A DNA stretch of 64,000 bases from Chaenocephalus aceratus. Lineage: Eukaryota > Chordata > Actinopteri > Perciformes > Channichthyidae. Position numbers and translations under genes: made by a program. Below are positions 1-11,992 of this stretch, piece by piece; the stretch's first letter is position 1, and each line of letters starts with the position of its first letter. The notes beneath the pieces are model-generated. The model was not told the DNA's origin. It was given only the letters and a program-made list of their open reading frames with translations, and did not search any database. The stretch lies in contig CM043792.1 of NCBI GenBank assembly GCA_023974075.1, positions 13,931,456 to 13,995,455 of the forward strand, written 5' to 3'.

Positions 1-830
1 CCACATCTTTAGAAAATATGAAAAAATTGAAGTGAAATCAACCTCTTCTCTGGAGAACACACTTTGATTTCTCTGTCTTGGGAGTTTGCAGTCTTGCAGT
101 TTTGCTCCTCCACCTGTAACATCACTGTCCCTCCACCTGCCATACAGTAGGTTACTAACAAGATTACGTATATAATACAGTGATAGAATACATGTTTAGT
201 ATGCTTACTTATATAAAACAGTAGTATTAAACTTACCTTGTGTTTTCACTCTCACTTAAGTCCCTCTCCCTTTGCCATCAATCCAAAATCAGCTGAGCTG
301 CAACATTATACAGTCAGGTAATAATCAACATAATCACAAGGACACAATATGGCTCTGCTAAAAACACTCACTCTTACACGCACCAAAGTTATATTTATCT
401 AATATTTAACTCCCTCCACCCCCGCATACAATCCAGTTTAGAAGCCCCTCTTCTCTAATTCAACAACGTTGGACGAAATGACATTAAGAGAACGGAATTT
501 ACAATTGAAAGGCAGTTCAACGTGTGTTGCTAACTTGCTTCGGTATCCTAGCTTGATCTGTTATCTGTAAACGTTCCCTAAATCTACTAATTTAGGGATA
601 ATCCACTGACATCCTTTAATACACATGTTAATTTGAATCAGATGTACTGATAATATCCGCAATATAAATCTTTAAACTTCTTCTTACCTTTAAAAGTCCG
701 TCACGAACGGTCTATTATGCTGCAACTCCACAGCTCTGCCAGCCTTGGCGCTAACTTCCGGGGAATGATTGAGAGGCTCCACGATCTGCCATTGCTGTAA
801 AAAAGTGGTCCATTGGAGTGAACGGAGATG
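1..830 (-). other. Possible 5' end of an unidentified minus-strand gene
   Basis: On the minus strand a plausible order of signals is seen. An ETS-like CCGGAAGT motif lies near 755-765. A candidate first exon ends near 691 at AAAG|GTAAGAAG. A short candidate exon at about 238-297 has an acceptor TGTTGCAG and a donor CAAG|GTAAGTTT. An open stretch at about 1-150 could start at an ATG near 138. The short second exon has stops in every frame, so it could only be untranslated. The peptide at the edge resembles no family I know. Splice-like signals are common by chance and part of 700-860 resembles dispersed fish repeat sequence, so this is a weak model. Confidence 0.22.
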
Positions 831-839
831 TCATAACTC

Positions 840-1225
840 TTCTATTAAATGGCTCTGGAACTAGCTAGGTCGACGTTAGCTAGTCTACCACCAGCCTTTG
901 CGTTTTTAACTAACTGCTAGCTTTTAACAGATACAATTACTGAATACCAAAAGAAAACGTATGATATTAACGTCGGCTAATTTTGTGTTCCTTACAGACA
1001 ATTTATTTATCTGAGAGTAGTTAACGTTAGCTAGCTTAATTTTTACATACCCCATTAGTGAGGTTAAGGTTAGCTGGCAACACGTGCTTCGTAGTTAGCT
1101 AGCTATCTTAGCTAATTCAGCTAACAGTTAACCAATGAATGTACTACTACTTAATAAATTGAAAGCACTAATATATTACATACGCCTATGGACTTTTACT
1201 CCTACGTTCAGTTACTAACGTTATC
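840..1225. repeat. Cluster of GTTAGC / GCTAAC words
   Basis: The words GTTAGC, GCTAGC, TAGCTA and AACGTTA recur many times in under 400 bases, on both strands. There is no single period, so this is not a simple tandem array. Such clusters are common in teleost intergenic repeats. It directly precedes the hAT element at 1232. No coding potential was seen. Confidence 0.4.
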
Positions 1226-1231
1226 TTAACT

Positions 1232-3093
1232 CAGTGGTTCTCAAACTTTTTCTGTCATCCCCCACTTTGAACAGGTGGGCCTTTTCAAGCCCCACCTGTT
1301 CCTCATCGCTCCAATAAAATGGTAGGCCAAGCTTAAAATTGTCAAATGTATCGTTCTATAACAGGGGTCTCCAACCTTTTTATTTCAAAAAATAAAACAA
1401 GTCGTGAGCTACTTTTACTCCTCTTTTTGTTTTTTTGCAGTGTATATATTTAGCACATTTTAACATTATATGCTACCTTTAACCTTTGTGTGCTGTTTGG
1501 GTCTGTGGGACCCGTTTTCAGTGTTTACTAAAATAAAATGTATGCAATTTAATTATTTTAACCTGCTTTATTTGGTGGTGGACGTCACATCCTCCGGGTC
1601 TGGGGGCATGCACCCCCAGGAAGATTTTTTTTAAATGTTGAAGTTAAATGCATCAATCTGGTGCACTTTGAGCTAGGGCTGCTCAATTAATCGTATTTTA
1701 ATCGCAATTACGATTTTGGCTTGCAACGATTATGAAAACAACATCATTTTTTTTTTTTTTTAAATAGGTTTTTCAGTTGAATTATACTTAAAGTTCAGGG
1801 TAATCAACTGTTAAAAACATACTTTTCAAATGATTTTCTTCAAGAAATTGATGTTTTTCAAAAAGTAAATGGTTAATCATTTTTAATAATCGTGATATCA
1901 ATTATTGACCCAAATAATCGAGATTATGATTTTTGCCATAATCGAGCAGCCCTACTTTGAGCCCAACATGAATTTATGGAAACAGCTCTCAACACTCAGA
2001 TGAAAGGGAGCTGTATACTTTTCAATAATCCAAACATCTTTAGAATATGATCACAACCAACAACAAATCATTTAAACTTGTTTATTCTTATCTTATGTTA
2101 CCTAGTTAGCATTCTTTCTTTTTATTTAAGCATATTTGACTAATCCCTCCCTTTTAAACTTGTTACTGTCCTATAGTACACATTGGAATGATTTATTACT
2201 TTATTTTTTACAACTTTATTAAATAGATAAAGGTGTGCTCTCTCTTGCTTTCTCGCTCTCTCTCTCTCTCGCTCCACATTGCTTTTATTCCCGACTGCAA
2301 CTCTGTTGTGTGTGTCTGTGAGAGCGTTTCACATGTGTGTATGAGAGATTTTTACCAGTGGCGAGCCTGTCTCTGAGGGCCTAAGATATTCTACAAAATA
2401 ATATTTAAAAACATTAAAACAAATTATATTTTTCTTTATATATTTTTTTTAAATATGTTTTTAGTAATATTTGTCATTAGTTTTACCAAAAATAACTTGA
2501 TTAAATTGTATTTAAAATAACATTTCCAAAGAAATAAATCCTTTGAATCTGCCTATTCAGTTTCTGTTTGAATGTGAAGGGTTAAATGAAAGAAGCTCCT
2601 CTCTGCGAGTCTGTGAAGACAAGAGCTGATTGGATGTCCAGCTATGAATTCACAGAGGGCCAGCTATAGTAACTGAATGAGAGAGTAATGTCAAATGACA
2701 ATTGACCAATCATATCTTCCCTCTAAATGGGTGGGCTTTATTATCGCGGACTTTATGACCACTGTGAAACGTTTCTTGTTTCCATAGCAACAACAACTGT
2801 CAACAGCGTAAACTCGCCTTCAAAATAAAAGCATGCCAAATTACACTTAAGACATACTGCAACGAAATTAGCAAACACAATGCAATATCCTTTTCAATTT
2901 CAAAGAACACAAATTGGGTTATCTACAGGTGTTGTTTTGTGTGGTAGAGGGTCGCTTTCATTGATGCGTTTTGCACCCCGGACGGTCCGCTGTTTTGATA
3001 TTCCACCAGTGTGGAAAAAAAGGGAAAAAAAACAAAAAAACAACACATCTCTGCGCCCCACCAGTGGCGCGTCCCACACTTTGAGAAACGCTG
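1232..3093. mobile_element. hAT-type DNA transposon, non-autonomous (family E copy 1)
   Basis: The left end starts CAGTGGTTCTCAAACTTTTT and the right end is its imperfect inverse, TTTGAGAAACGCTG. The flanking 8-mers are TCTTAACT (1224-1231) and CCTTAACT (3094-3101), matching at 7 of 8 positions; an 8-bp duplication is diagnostic of hAT elements. Inner segments match the copies at 29.4-30.4 kb (same orientation) and 35575-36601 (opposite orientation), for example around the CCTATAGTACACATTGGAAT word and the segment next to 1640-1670. No intact transposase is present. It contains the younger nested element at 1674-1954 and a stretch near 1480-1560 similar to one end of the repeat at 23090-23388. 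Confidence 0.8.
1674..1954. mobile_element. 281-bp hAT MITE (family F), short form, nested in family E
   Basis: The inverted ends are TAGGGCTGCTC and GAGCAGCCCTA. They are flanked by a perfect 8-bp duplication CTTTGAGC at 1666-1673 and 1955-1962. The interior is AT-rich and built from ATTAATCG and AATAATCG words. The related family E copy at 36.1-36.2 kb has no insertion at the corresponding point and so serves as a paralogous empty site. Compared with the copy at 44242-44853, this one lacks one of two internal direct repeats. Confidence 0.9.
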
Positions 3094-3101
3094 CCTTAAC
3101 T

Positions 3102-6005
3102 GCACTTCTTGGTCGCTGTCCTGCCTCTCTGGTGAAGGTGTACTGAACAACGTGTTACATTTCGCTGGCGATGCCGAGCTTGGTTTGTGGTGCGTTCAGG
3201 TGATCCTCGTGAAATAGGAAATTCCCCGTTTGCCATCATTTGGACACAAACAGCCATCCACTTGTAAACACTGAGGACTGAGGAGGATCTCTCGATGTAA
3301 ATAATATAGTACTGGCATTCGTTGTTTACATCTTTTAGTGGATATTGTCATTGATCCAGCTTCTGACAAACACATGGTAAATAAAGTCACACATTTTCCG
3401 ACTTTATGAGAGATGACAAACACCACATGGATGCACATTCCAGGTTTTTCTTCTTTCAGGGCCAATGAGAAGCAGAGTAGGGGCGGGTCTTCGCATAATT
3501 AAATAATGCAGCAAGCGCCAAATTCGCACACACCACTGAGAGCAATCGTTATAGTCGTCCACATCTGATAAAGTGTGTGAAAATGCAAGTCAAAGATATT
3601 GTGATATTATTTTTTGTTATCCATATCGCTCAGCCATACTTGGTGTGTTAAGCTGTTCATGTTTAAATGTGTAATGTGGCATGGATTGTCTGAACAAGTT
3701 TGGTGTGATAAATGAAAAGCACCACAACTCAGAAATTAAGATATTGTTCTTTGTCCAGTATTGCTTATGCCAGATAAGAGACCAGATAACAGGGGAAAGA
3801 GACGTTCCTTGAAGGAAGAGGGAGGGGGTACTGAGTAGCTGGCAGCCCCTCCCAACAGTGTCCTCACTGCTCAGGGACCCCCACCTTGTTACCAGTTCCA
3901 GGGCAGTAACAGAGTAGAGATTGCACACCTACCTCAAGAGTCAATGTCATGCATATCATCAGTTATTCTGGTCCATATCCTTTAGGAGAGTGTGTTATGA
4001 TGATTATCAGTTCATTTTGTGATTATCATGTTAATTCTTGTTTGAATTGTGTCTTTTACTGTCTTTACCAGCTGGGAAAATAACTTATGTTAACCATAGA
4101 GCTAATGCTTGAAAAAAAAAATTCTTGCCATACTAGTGCTTAAAATAAGACTTTTTAGCCTTGAAGTGGATGTTTTATAGACAGGTCCCTTGTATCTAGT
4201 TAAACATAACTAAAATAAAGACAAAGTTGCTTATCAAGACAAGGCAAGTAACATTTACTTGAATTAAGTCAAAATTTAGAATCTAAATATAAGATTATTA
4301 CACAAATGAATAGCTTTTAGTGTAATAATTAGTAATGCAGATGTGGAATTTGAAGTTAGCCAATAATTGTCCTGTGTTATCCACAATAAATAAGAAAATG
4401 GATCACAATGGGGGTAGAAACAAATTATTTAATGTTTCAAAAGATGATTTTATAGTTACTGAATCAAATAAGTGTTAATATTATACAATATAAAGATAAA
4501 AACCCTATATTATTGAAATATCCATACTGAAAGGAGGAGGTGGTGGGAAGTCTGTGCACTATTCATATTGAAAGTGTAACCTTGTCCTTCGTTGCAATGT
4601 GTTATATAAGTACCAACCCTTCAGCACTTGTGTATTCCTCAGTGTTCATCCCAGCAGTGGACGTACATCACTGTCCTTGTTTGTAGATTACATTTAGAAA
4701 CACCCATGTTTTAGTCTCCTCTGAAAAAACCTGCTTATATTTAAACATTTTAAATGGAAATAACATATATTCTCACCTTTAAGCAAGAATATTTGAGTAA
4801 TTAGCCGCGGATAATTATTGCTTTAAAACAAAATGCTTTCATCTCAGGGGTACTCAAGATATTAATTGCTTCACATTTTCCTTGTTCTCACACATTAAGC
4901 GGCAGCATTTGGTCCTTAATCTTGTTTTTGTGATCATGAATCATTACTAATGACCTTCATTATGTCTTGACTTAGTTTATCTTTGTCTATACATGTTTGC
5001 TATGCAGACAGAGAGCCAGACTTGTCCAATTATGAAAATATAATAGTTAATACAAGATGGAATTAATGTCATCGGAGTCGCCACATATTGATGGGTTTCA
5101 CCTCCACCGTCTTAATAGTTGAGCGTATTTAGTTGATGAGTTCATTAATGGTATCTAATCAGTTTCAACTGCCTCTTGACACGTGCATGTAAATGAAACA
5201 TAAGTAGCATGCCCTTTAGTGTTGTTTAAATTTTTTCACAATGTATCACCTGATTAATTCAAATAACTTTGTTCATTTGTGCCACTGATTATCTGCCCGG
5301 ACTGTGATGCAGCACCTCATTAGATCAGGACAGCCAGAAGGCATTCATATCAGTCTGGCTGAGAAATTACATATTCCAAACTAATATTGATATTCAACAG
5401 CATGATGTGCGGAATTATTATCCATAATTGAATTATTAAAAGTACACGGAAATATTAATTGAAACTTCAGCAGACATCTACAATGGAAATGTCCAAGGAG
5501 TGAAGGCAATTTTAAGGTATAAGATAGTAAATTAAATGTATTTTTACAGATGGTAAGAGGGAGTTATTTTTTCCTTATGCCTCAGGTACTAGACTCGAAT
5601 GAAATCCATTTGTTTTCCACAATGTTGCTGAGTATTCCCCCCACATCTCCAAAGATGTGCGGAGCTTAAACACTAACTATGTTATAAGGTTATTTCACTC
5701 AAAAGGTATTGAATCAATTAATATTGTCTTCATATTTATTTGCGTTTAGTTGATGTCTGTGCTGATTCAAGATTTCAAAGGTAATTTTCTGATTAAATCA
5801 TTTTGTTGTTTTAGTGTACCCATCGAATCCTCTGTATTAACTGAAGGGACAACATTTCCCAGGATCCAACATCTCTTAGGGAAATGGAGATAAAGTCAAA
5901 GGTCGGCGTACAGTCAAGTAGAAACACCTGGTCTTTCCATTTCTTTATTAGGATTGGAGTAAGTCTAAGGTATGGAAAGCTGTTTAAAACATAATTTCAC
6001 GTGTT
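3102..6005. other. AT-rich non-coding stretch, no gene seen
   Basis: There are no convincing exons, RNA genes or complete transposons. Short open frames near 3200-3470 and 3617-3928 lack family resemblance. The part at about 4850-5500 has the texture of conserved non-coding DNA: varied ATTA/TAAT homeodomain-type words, no tandem structure and no transposon ends. That can only be tested by alignment to other fish. Confidence 0.4.
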
Positions 6006-6009
6006 GAAA

Positions 6010-6246
6010 ATTGTGGATTTTAGCCTTATTTCCTATATTTGTTGTGCTTCTACTTTGACATAATAACATGCTTTAATGTGCAAGACGTGCTTTATTTGTC
6101 TCATACTGCCTTTGCTTTGAATCCAGAGCCCAGTGTGCTTCGATTGGTTAGCTGGCCGGCTCTGTTGTGATTAGTCACCTGTTTAGAAATGTCCCGCCCC
6201 ATATCACATACAATATGTCATATCAATAGTGCTATTTGTTATTTTA
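6010..6246 (-). mobile_element. TTAA-type repeat, family B copy (truncated)
   Basis: It matches the copies at 18965-19371, 44125-45020 and 51148-51565. The diagnostic core includes AGAGCCCAGT, GGTTAGCTGGCCGGCTCT and a following GTCCCGCCCC segment. Both outer ends are degraded and no TTAA boundary is readable. It has the same orientation as the three copies listed and is reversed relative to those at 17155 and 24900. Confidence 0.75.
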
Positions 6247-6406
6247 AATGGCCAGCCATCCAGCCCTCCTAGATAGTGTAGGAGCAAGACACCCAGAAAG
6301 AAAGATATCACCTGTGGTCAATTGCTTTAGCATTGCAGACTAAAATATAAAAGTTATTTAAAATTGTGTTATATTTATTCAGCTTTCATTATCATTTTTT
6401 AGTTCT

Positions 6407-9089
6407 ACACTCTAAAAACGAATTCAGGCGACCTTTCAGCTCCACTTAATTAAATGCATGGTTGCAAGACAAAAATGTGAGTTAATTGATTTAGATAAAC
6501 ATGTTAAGTTGCAAACATTAATTTATAAGTTGTGTTGATGTAATAATGTTGGTAATTACATCAACTTAATATTGTGTGTAATTTAAACTCTGATTTCTGC
6601 GTTAATTGACTTAAAACAAAATTCAAGTTGTAGTAAGTATTGCAATTGGCTTGATAACTTCATTGTTCTTCACCTTGAGTTAAGGATTTCAAGTCCACTC
6701 CCACTTAACATGCCTGGACAAGTTCCGACAGTTAAGACAAATAGAAATATACAAAGGACATTTTTAAGGTGAGTGTCATCTTTTGTCATTCAAATACAGT
6801 AGATATAGCCTTGCAGTTGCACTGTATAGGCAAATTGCTGTGAATAGTTCTGTGAGAGGGTACAAAGTATTAGAGGCTACTCTGAGAGTAAAAATACTTT
6901 GGGTACTATTGTGATATCGCTTCTTATTCGAAATGAATCTCGGTGAAGCAGATCAAGGACATGCTTCTTGAGGTAGGATCGTTATTTAGAGTTGTCATTG
7001 AAATGCAAGTTGTTGGCAGTCTCCCATTCAGAATATATTCATTTAGGTCATTTCTCTTTCTTTCCTTTTTCAAATATAGCACAATACAATTAAAGTACGC
7101 AGAGAACTAGCCATCCGCTGTCTTGTCGTGTACCTTGGAGAAAAGGAAGAGGACCTTTTCAAGGAGTTTAGCGGCGTAATTCAAAATCTTGAAATAAAAT
7201 AAAAATCCACGGGCCCAGTGGACACAGGACAAAAGCACTGCTCTCTGTCAGTTATATTTTGAAGCATATTGCACTTTTGGCCTCACCCCAATCAATAATA
7301 TCTTAGCAACGTTCAGCATGGATAGGTGTTGACAGCAATGGCATGGGAAAAGGATTGTGTAACATTTGAAAAGTGGCTTCTGCTCTTCTGCTCCAGTTCA
7401 AGTATTGTATGGAACCTGCTAAAAAGATGAGAAGATACACTAAAACGTATCTACTAAATCTGTCCACATGCATTTAAACACGAGGCAAAGTACTCAAAAG
7501 CACCTCTGTGTGTCTTCAGGACCACATTGCCATGACGACACACACATGCAGACTCAATAAGGGAAAACGATACCAGCGTTGCTTTAGCAGCTGGTAATAA
7601 TGGCTCTGAATTCGCTAAGAGTGACAGTTTAAAAAGTATGCAATTACCTGGCTAATTCATTATCTCTGATGCGCTAACCTATTATTGAATGTGCTTCAAA
7701 AGGACATGAATATCGCCTTCATCAGTGACCGGTCCACCCCAGGATCTGACCATACGATGGCAACCATCGTGGTGGAGGGAAACAAATGAATGAGCATTCT
7801 GCGTTAAATGTGTGCATACTGTTTGAAATAATGACTGTCGGCAGTGCAAACATCTTTGTTACATCTTTTGTAAAATGGATGTGTGTGATCTGCAGATTGG
7901 TGGCCATTGAGAGTTTGTTTCTGTAGCTTTACAAAAACTTTACAGATTTGACATATTTGGCACTGGTTTTAAATATGCAAAGGCCTCTAACTTCGTTGTG
8001 ATGGCAGCATGTATTTGCTGTGTCCCCATGTCCCATGGTAATATGGCTAATGTGTTTATTTATTATTTGTGTGGCAATTTAAATTTGTGTTATTTATATT
8101 TTTTTTCAAGATTGAAATGAAGCTCAGCGCAAGTTCTTTCAGGAAGACTGGGTGTATATACATTCACTCCGCGGCTGCATATAATCAGCTTATCACAGGC
8201 GTTCTCTTTAACCTATTACATTTCACCTCATTCTCCAGCAGCCAATCAACGTGCTTCAGCCAAACTATAACATGGCTCTCCTCTCTCCTGCAGTCAGCTG
8301 TGATTTCAGGTGTTCATGCACCTTATCATATGGCATGTGTCAATACATGTTCAAACTAAATGGATTCTCTCCTGATTGAAACATCATGTGTTGAAATAAA
8401 CAATTGCAGTTCAAAATAAAAAGTTAATTTCCTAATATTTTTGTCGTGGAATCAATTAATTTCTTTCTTTAAAGGCAAAAACATGAAAAAGCTAAGAAAA
8501 AAAACGATTGAATACAATATATTTGGAGCAACTTAATTTATAAATGGTTGTCAACTTAAAAACGTGTGTTCACAATGATGGTAATTAAGTACATACAACT
8601 TAAAATTCCTTTTAAATCATACGGTAAAACAAGTTGGAGCAACTTAATTTTTGGAGTAATCAACTTAAAAACTTGTATCCCGAATGATGGTAATTAAGTA
8701 CATACAACTTAAAATTCCTTTTAAATCATACGGTAAAACAAGTTGGAGCAACTTAATTTTTGGAGTAATCAACTTAAAAACTTGTATCCCGAATGATGGT
8801 AATTAAGTACATACAACTTAAAATTCCTTTTAAATCATGTAGTAAAACTAGTCGGAACAACTTAATCTTTTGAGTAATCAACTTCAAAACTTGTGTTTAT
8901 GCTACCAATTATTAAGTAAGTTGTAATTAAAAACACCTCTGATTGTAGAGGAAAAGCCTTCTCCACTGACTCAAATAACTGTGTTGCTTTAAGACAATTT
9001 CATTAGAAGTTGTCTTAACTCAATAAACATTGATGGAAACTGTTACGTTGATTTTCTTTGTTGAGCCAAGGCATTTGTTTTTAGAGTGT
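6407..9089. mobile_element. Possible 2.7-kb DNA transposon with ACACTCTAAAAAC inverted ends
   Basis: ACACTCTAAAAACGAA at 6407 and its near-perfect inverse TTTGTTTTTAGAGTGT ending at 9089 form an inverted pair. Sequence just inside both ends is unusually rich in AACTTAATT-type words, a texture typical of fish repeats with CACTSTAAA ends. The middle (about 6720-8400) looks like ordinary unique DNA with no transposase. The alternative is that these are two separate short elements. No target duplication was found. Confidence 0.42.
8521..8930. repeat. 109-bp minisatellite, about four units
   Basis: The marker TTGGAGCAACTTAATTT recurs at 8523, 8634, 8743 and, diverged, 8852, giving spacings of 111, 109 and 109. 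The second and third units are almost identical and the outer ones diverged, which is the usual pattern of unequal exchange at the centre of an array. It lies inside the right arm of the element ending at 9089. Confidence 0.92.
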
Positions 9090-9091
9090 AC

Positions 9092-11240
9092 AGCAAACAA
9101 AGACATTTGATTCTGTGGTTGATTTGGCTGCGACTGTTATAAGGTCCTAATTAGTTTGAGTTTTCCAAGCACAGGCACAATCATCCAAAGGCTAATTTAC
9201 TTGTAATTGTTTTTGTAAAAAACTATTTGAGAATCTGGACAATTAGAGCCGTGTGTTTTGATTTGTGCGCTGAAACACCAGGCAAATCCAAAGCTGCTCC
9301 CTCTATGGCAGTACGAAGCTGAGTTCATATTTAATGACTTGGTAGCTGAGACATTTTCAACTCTCTGAAGAGCTTGGAAATGAGAAACCTTACAATGTGA
9401 AACGGTGTGAAACTCTCTACCTCCTCCTCTGACACAAGAGGGATAACTTCCTGAGATTAATTTACTGAATACCCTGCAAACAAACAAAGACACAAAGATA
9501 AACTGAATTACGCAGGTTAATTAGGCACACAATGCAATATACTGTAGCTTGCAAGATCTCTCAAATCCAGGCGAGGAAGGGGTGGTATTTCATGTTGGAT
9601 CCAAACATACATAACATTCATATTTTAGAAGGCGGTAAAGTTATCACCCAAGCATTACAGTTGAGAGCCAACTCACATCTGAATACTTAATTTGACAAAG
9701 TGATCCCATTTGTGAGCACATTTGGTTGGATGCAGCCTCAAGGTTCAGCCAGCCTGAGCTGAACCTCAAAACAGTTACTGAATAAAACAGCACTTATGGC
9801 TTCTGTGAGAAAGGGGGCTTTTAATTTTCCTGTCCAGATCAGCTTCTGCTCAGCACTCCAGTATCAGTATTTCCGCCTGGGAGGAGGCTTTTCACAGCGA
9901 GATATTGCCCATTGCCTTTCTTTATGCATGATGGCAGTACAACAGAGGAAAGGTTTATCATCAGCAGACAAAACAACCTTTTAATCACAGATGTGTTCTC
10001 AATAGAAAGCCCAAGCAGCAGGTTCATAACTGTTTGGCTGCTCCAGGTCCTCATTTCAATGGGCTTTGGGCTGAGCAAGGGAAATTACATCTGTAATCTA
10101 CAAGCAGTCTCAACAAGCATCTTTCATTTCAGCACAGACCTTCTTTTGAGAGCTGGTTTCCATTTTGTGTGTTCTGGTGGGTGTGTCAGTGCTGCTCTTG
10201 TGTGTCATTTTGCATGATTTATCACCAGAGAGATGACTGCTCACACACTGGGAATGGTGTCAGGGCTTGACTGATATGAAAATTCTAAAGAAATTAAAAT
10301 GAAATGGGCTTACAGTACTTCTTTGATACGTGACATTTAAGCCTTTTGAAATACCAGCTTTTATTGCACTATTTTTATGTTTAGCCCACCATCGTATATT
10401 TCAGCATTAATCTCACATTTGGCTGGTATTCAGTTTTTCGCGATGAAAACATCACCATTTGTATTATTTTCTTGAGACATAATGGGCACAATATTTCACA
10501 ATGAAATGACAATGTCTTTGTAGGTCCAGCCTAAATTCATTCATCAATCTGAGTCTCTGTGTTTGATGACTGGGAGGCATTTTGATAAGACTGAGAGCAG
10601 CTATCGTGGCAGTTCTGTGATTTTGCCTTGGCATAATTTAGAACAGCAGGAGGGACACAGATACATTGCAAACACCTGAGAAAAGGTCGAGAAAAATGGA
10701 GAACAGCAGCAAATTGCCTCTCCGTCACATTACTAGTCTTTTGTTACCCAGCCTGCCACACTGCAGGGCCGACGTGAACTATGGGCTCTGACTTAGGCCC
10801 AGAACTCTGACTGTGCTACATTCATCTGGTCTGGACCTTCTCGGGAATAAGGAATACTAGAAGGACATTATTTATTATCAACTGTTTTTTTCTTCTTTTT
10901 ACTTTACATCAGAAGTCCCCTTTGTGCAAGTGTTCCTTTTTGGTTGTCTGATGTTTTATTTGACATTTAAGGCCACCTTCTTACAATACATTATTGAGCT
11001 CTTGCTTGTTTTTTTACTTTAAAATGTAACAGAAGATGGATTTTTATAGATTTGAAGTCTTGATCTTTAGTTATCAGAGAAATAAGCTGATCAAACGTTA
11101 GCCCATAGCCTGCATCCTCCCTGCCCTGTGTCCGCTTTATTCTGCAGTTTTTAACAGGTAGTAATACCCAGGTCCCCTTTGTTGGTAGGACTAGAACTGT
11201 GCAGGTGAACGAAAAAGGATAACATTTGTTCTGCTTATAA
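9092..11240. other. Non-coding stretch, possible conserved elements
   Basis: No gene is supported. The segments at about 9900-10110 and 10540-10740 are low in repeats, balanced in composition and lack transposon ends, as conserved non-coding elements often do. Short open frames on both strands here overlap each other and show no family resemblance. Confidence 0.35.
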
Positions 11241-11268
11241 AAAAAAACACTTGTCTGCTTGTTATCTA

Positions 11269-11992
11269 CGATGGGACTACGGTAGAGAGAGTCAGCAGCT
11301 TCAGGTTCCTCGGTGTCCACATCACTGAGGACCTGACATGGACTCACCACACTAACACTAACACCATCACCAAAAAAGCTCGACAGGCTGAGGAGGTTCA
11401 ACATGGACTCCAGGATACTCTGCAACTTCTATAGGTGCACCATAGAGAGTATCCTGACTGGCTGCATCACGGCCTGGTACGGCAGCTGCACCGCCCTTAA
11501 TCGTAAGGCTTTACAAAGGGTGGTGAAAACTGCACAGAACATCACCAGGACGGAGCTGCCATCCATGGAGGACCTCTACTCCCAGCGGCTCAGGAAGAAA
11601 GCCCTCAGGATTATCAAAGACCCCCATCACAAACTGCTCTGTCTGCTGCCGTCTGGCAGGCGGTACCGCAACATCAGGACTAAAACCACCAGACTCAGGG
11701 ACAGTTTCATCCCACGGGCCATAAGACTGTTAAACGCCTGAACATTTGAAACAACATCCACAACATTCATCTTCATCTAGAAATGATTTATCTAACATAT
11801 CATATTCAATCACTTGTATATACTCTTATTCCACTATTTTTCTTTTTGTATTTACTTGCACTATTTTTTCAGTTTTTCTGTTTTATTGTGTTGCACTGTT
11901 GGAGGAGCCTGTGACCTAAGACTTTCATCATCATAACTGTAGCTATGTACGTATAACCAATAAAAGCCTTGAACCTTGAACCTATCCCTGCT
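11269..11992 (+). mobile_element. Non-LTR retrotransposon 3' fragment (CR1/Rex1-like)
   Basis: The plus strand encodes the C-terminal part of a jockey-superfamily reverse transcriptase. It runs from a segment reading FRFLGVHITEDLTWTHH, through DSRILCNFYRCTIESILTG and AWYGSCTALNRKALQRVV, to RRYRNIRTKTTRLRDSFIPR. The long frame is 11403-11741. A deletion and frame change lie near 11376-11400, where the usual KKARQ-RLYFLRRL stretch is shortened. The 3' untranslated part ends with an AATAAA-type signal and a CCTTGAA repeat at about 11960-11992. It is 5'-truncated and dead, lacking the endonuclease and the catalytic RT palm. Confidence 0.85.

Noticed and set aside
1480..1560. Separate TTAA element inside the hAT at 1232
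   Set aside because: Only one end resembles the repeat at 23090-23388; without a second end it was not called as its own element.
8521..8930. CRISPR-like array
   Set aside because: The 109-bp units repeat whole, with no separate variable spacers. The genome is eukaryotic and no cas-like genes exist. The 11-bp array at 61456 is likewise a minisatellite.
10991..11425. 144-codon minus-strand frame
   Set aside because: Its part over 11269-11425 is antisense to a LINE fragment, and the rest has no family resemblance.
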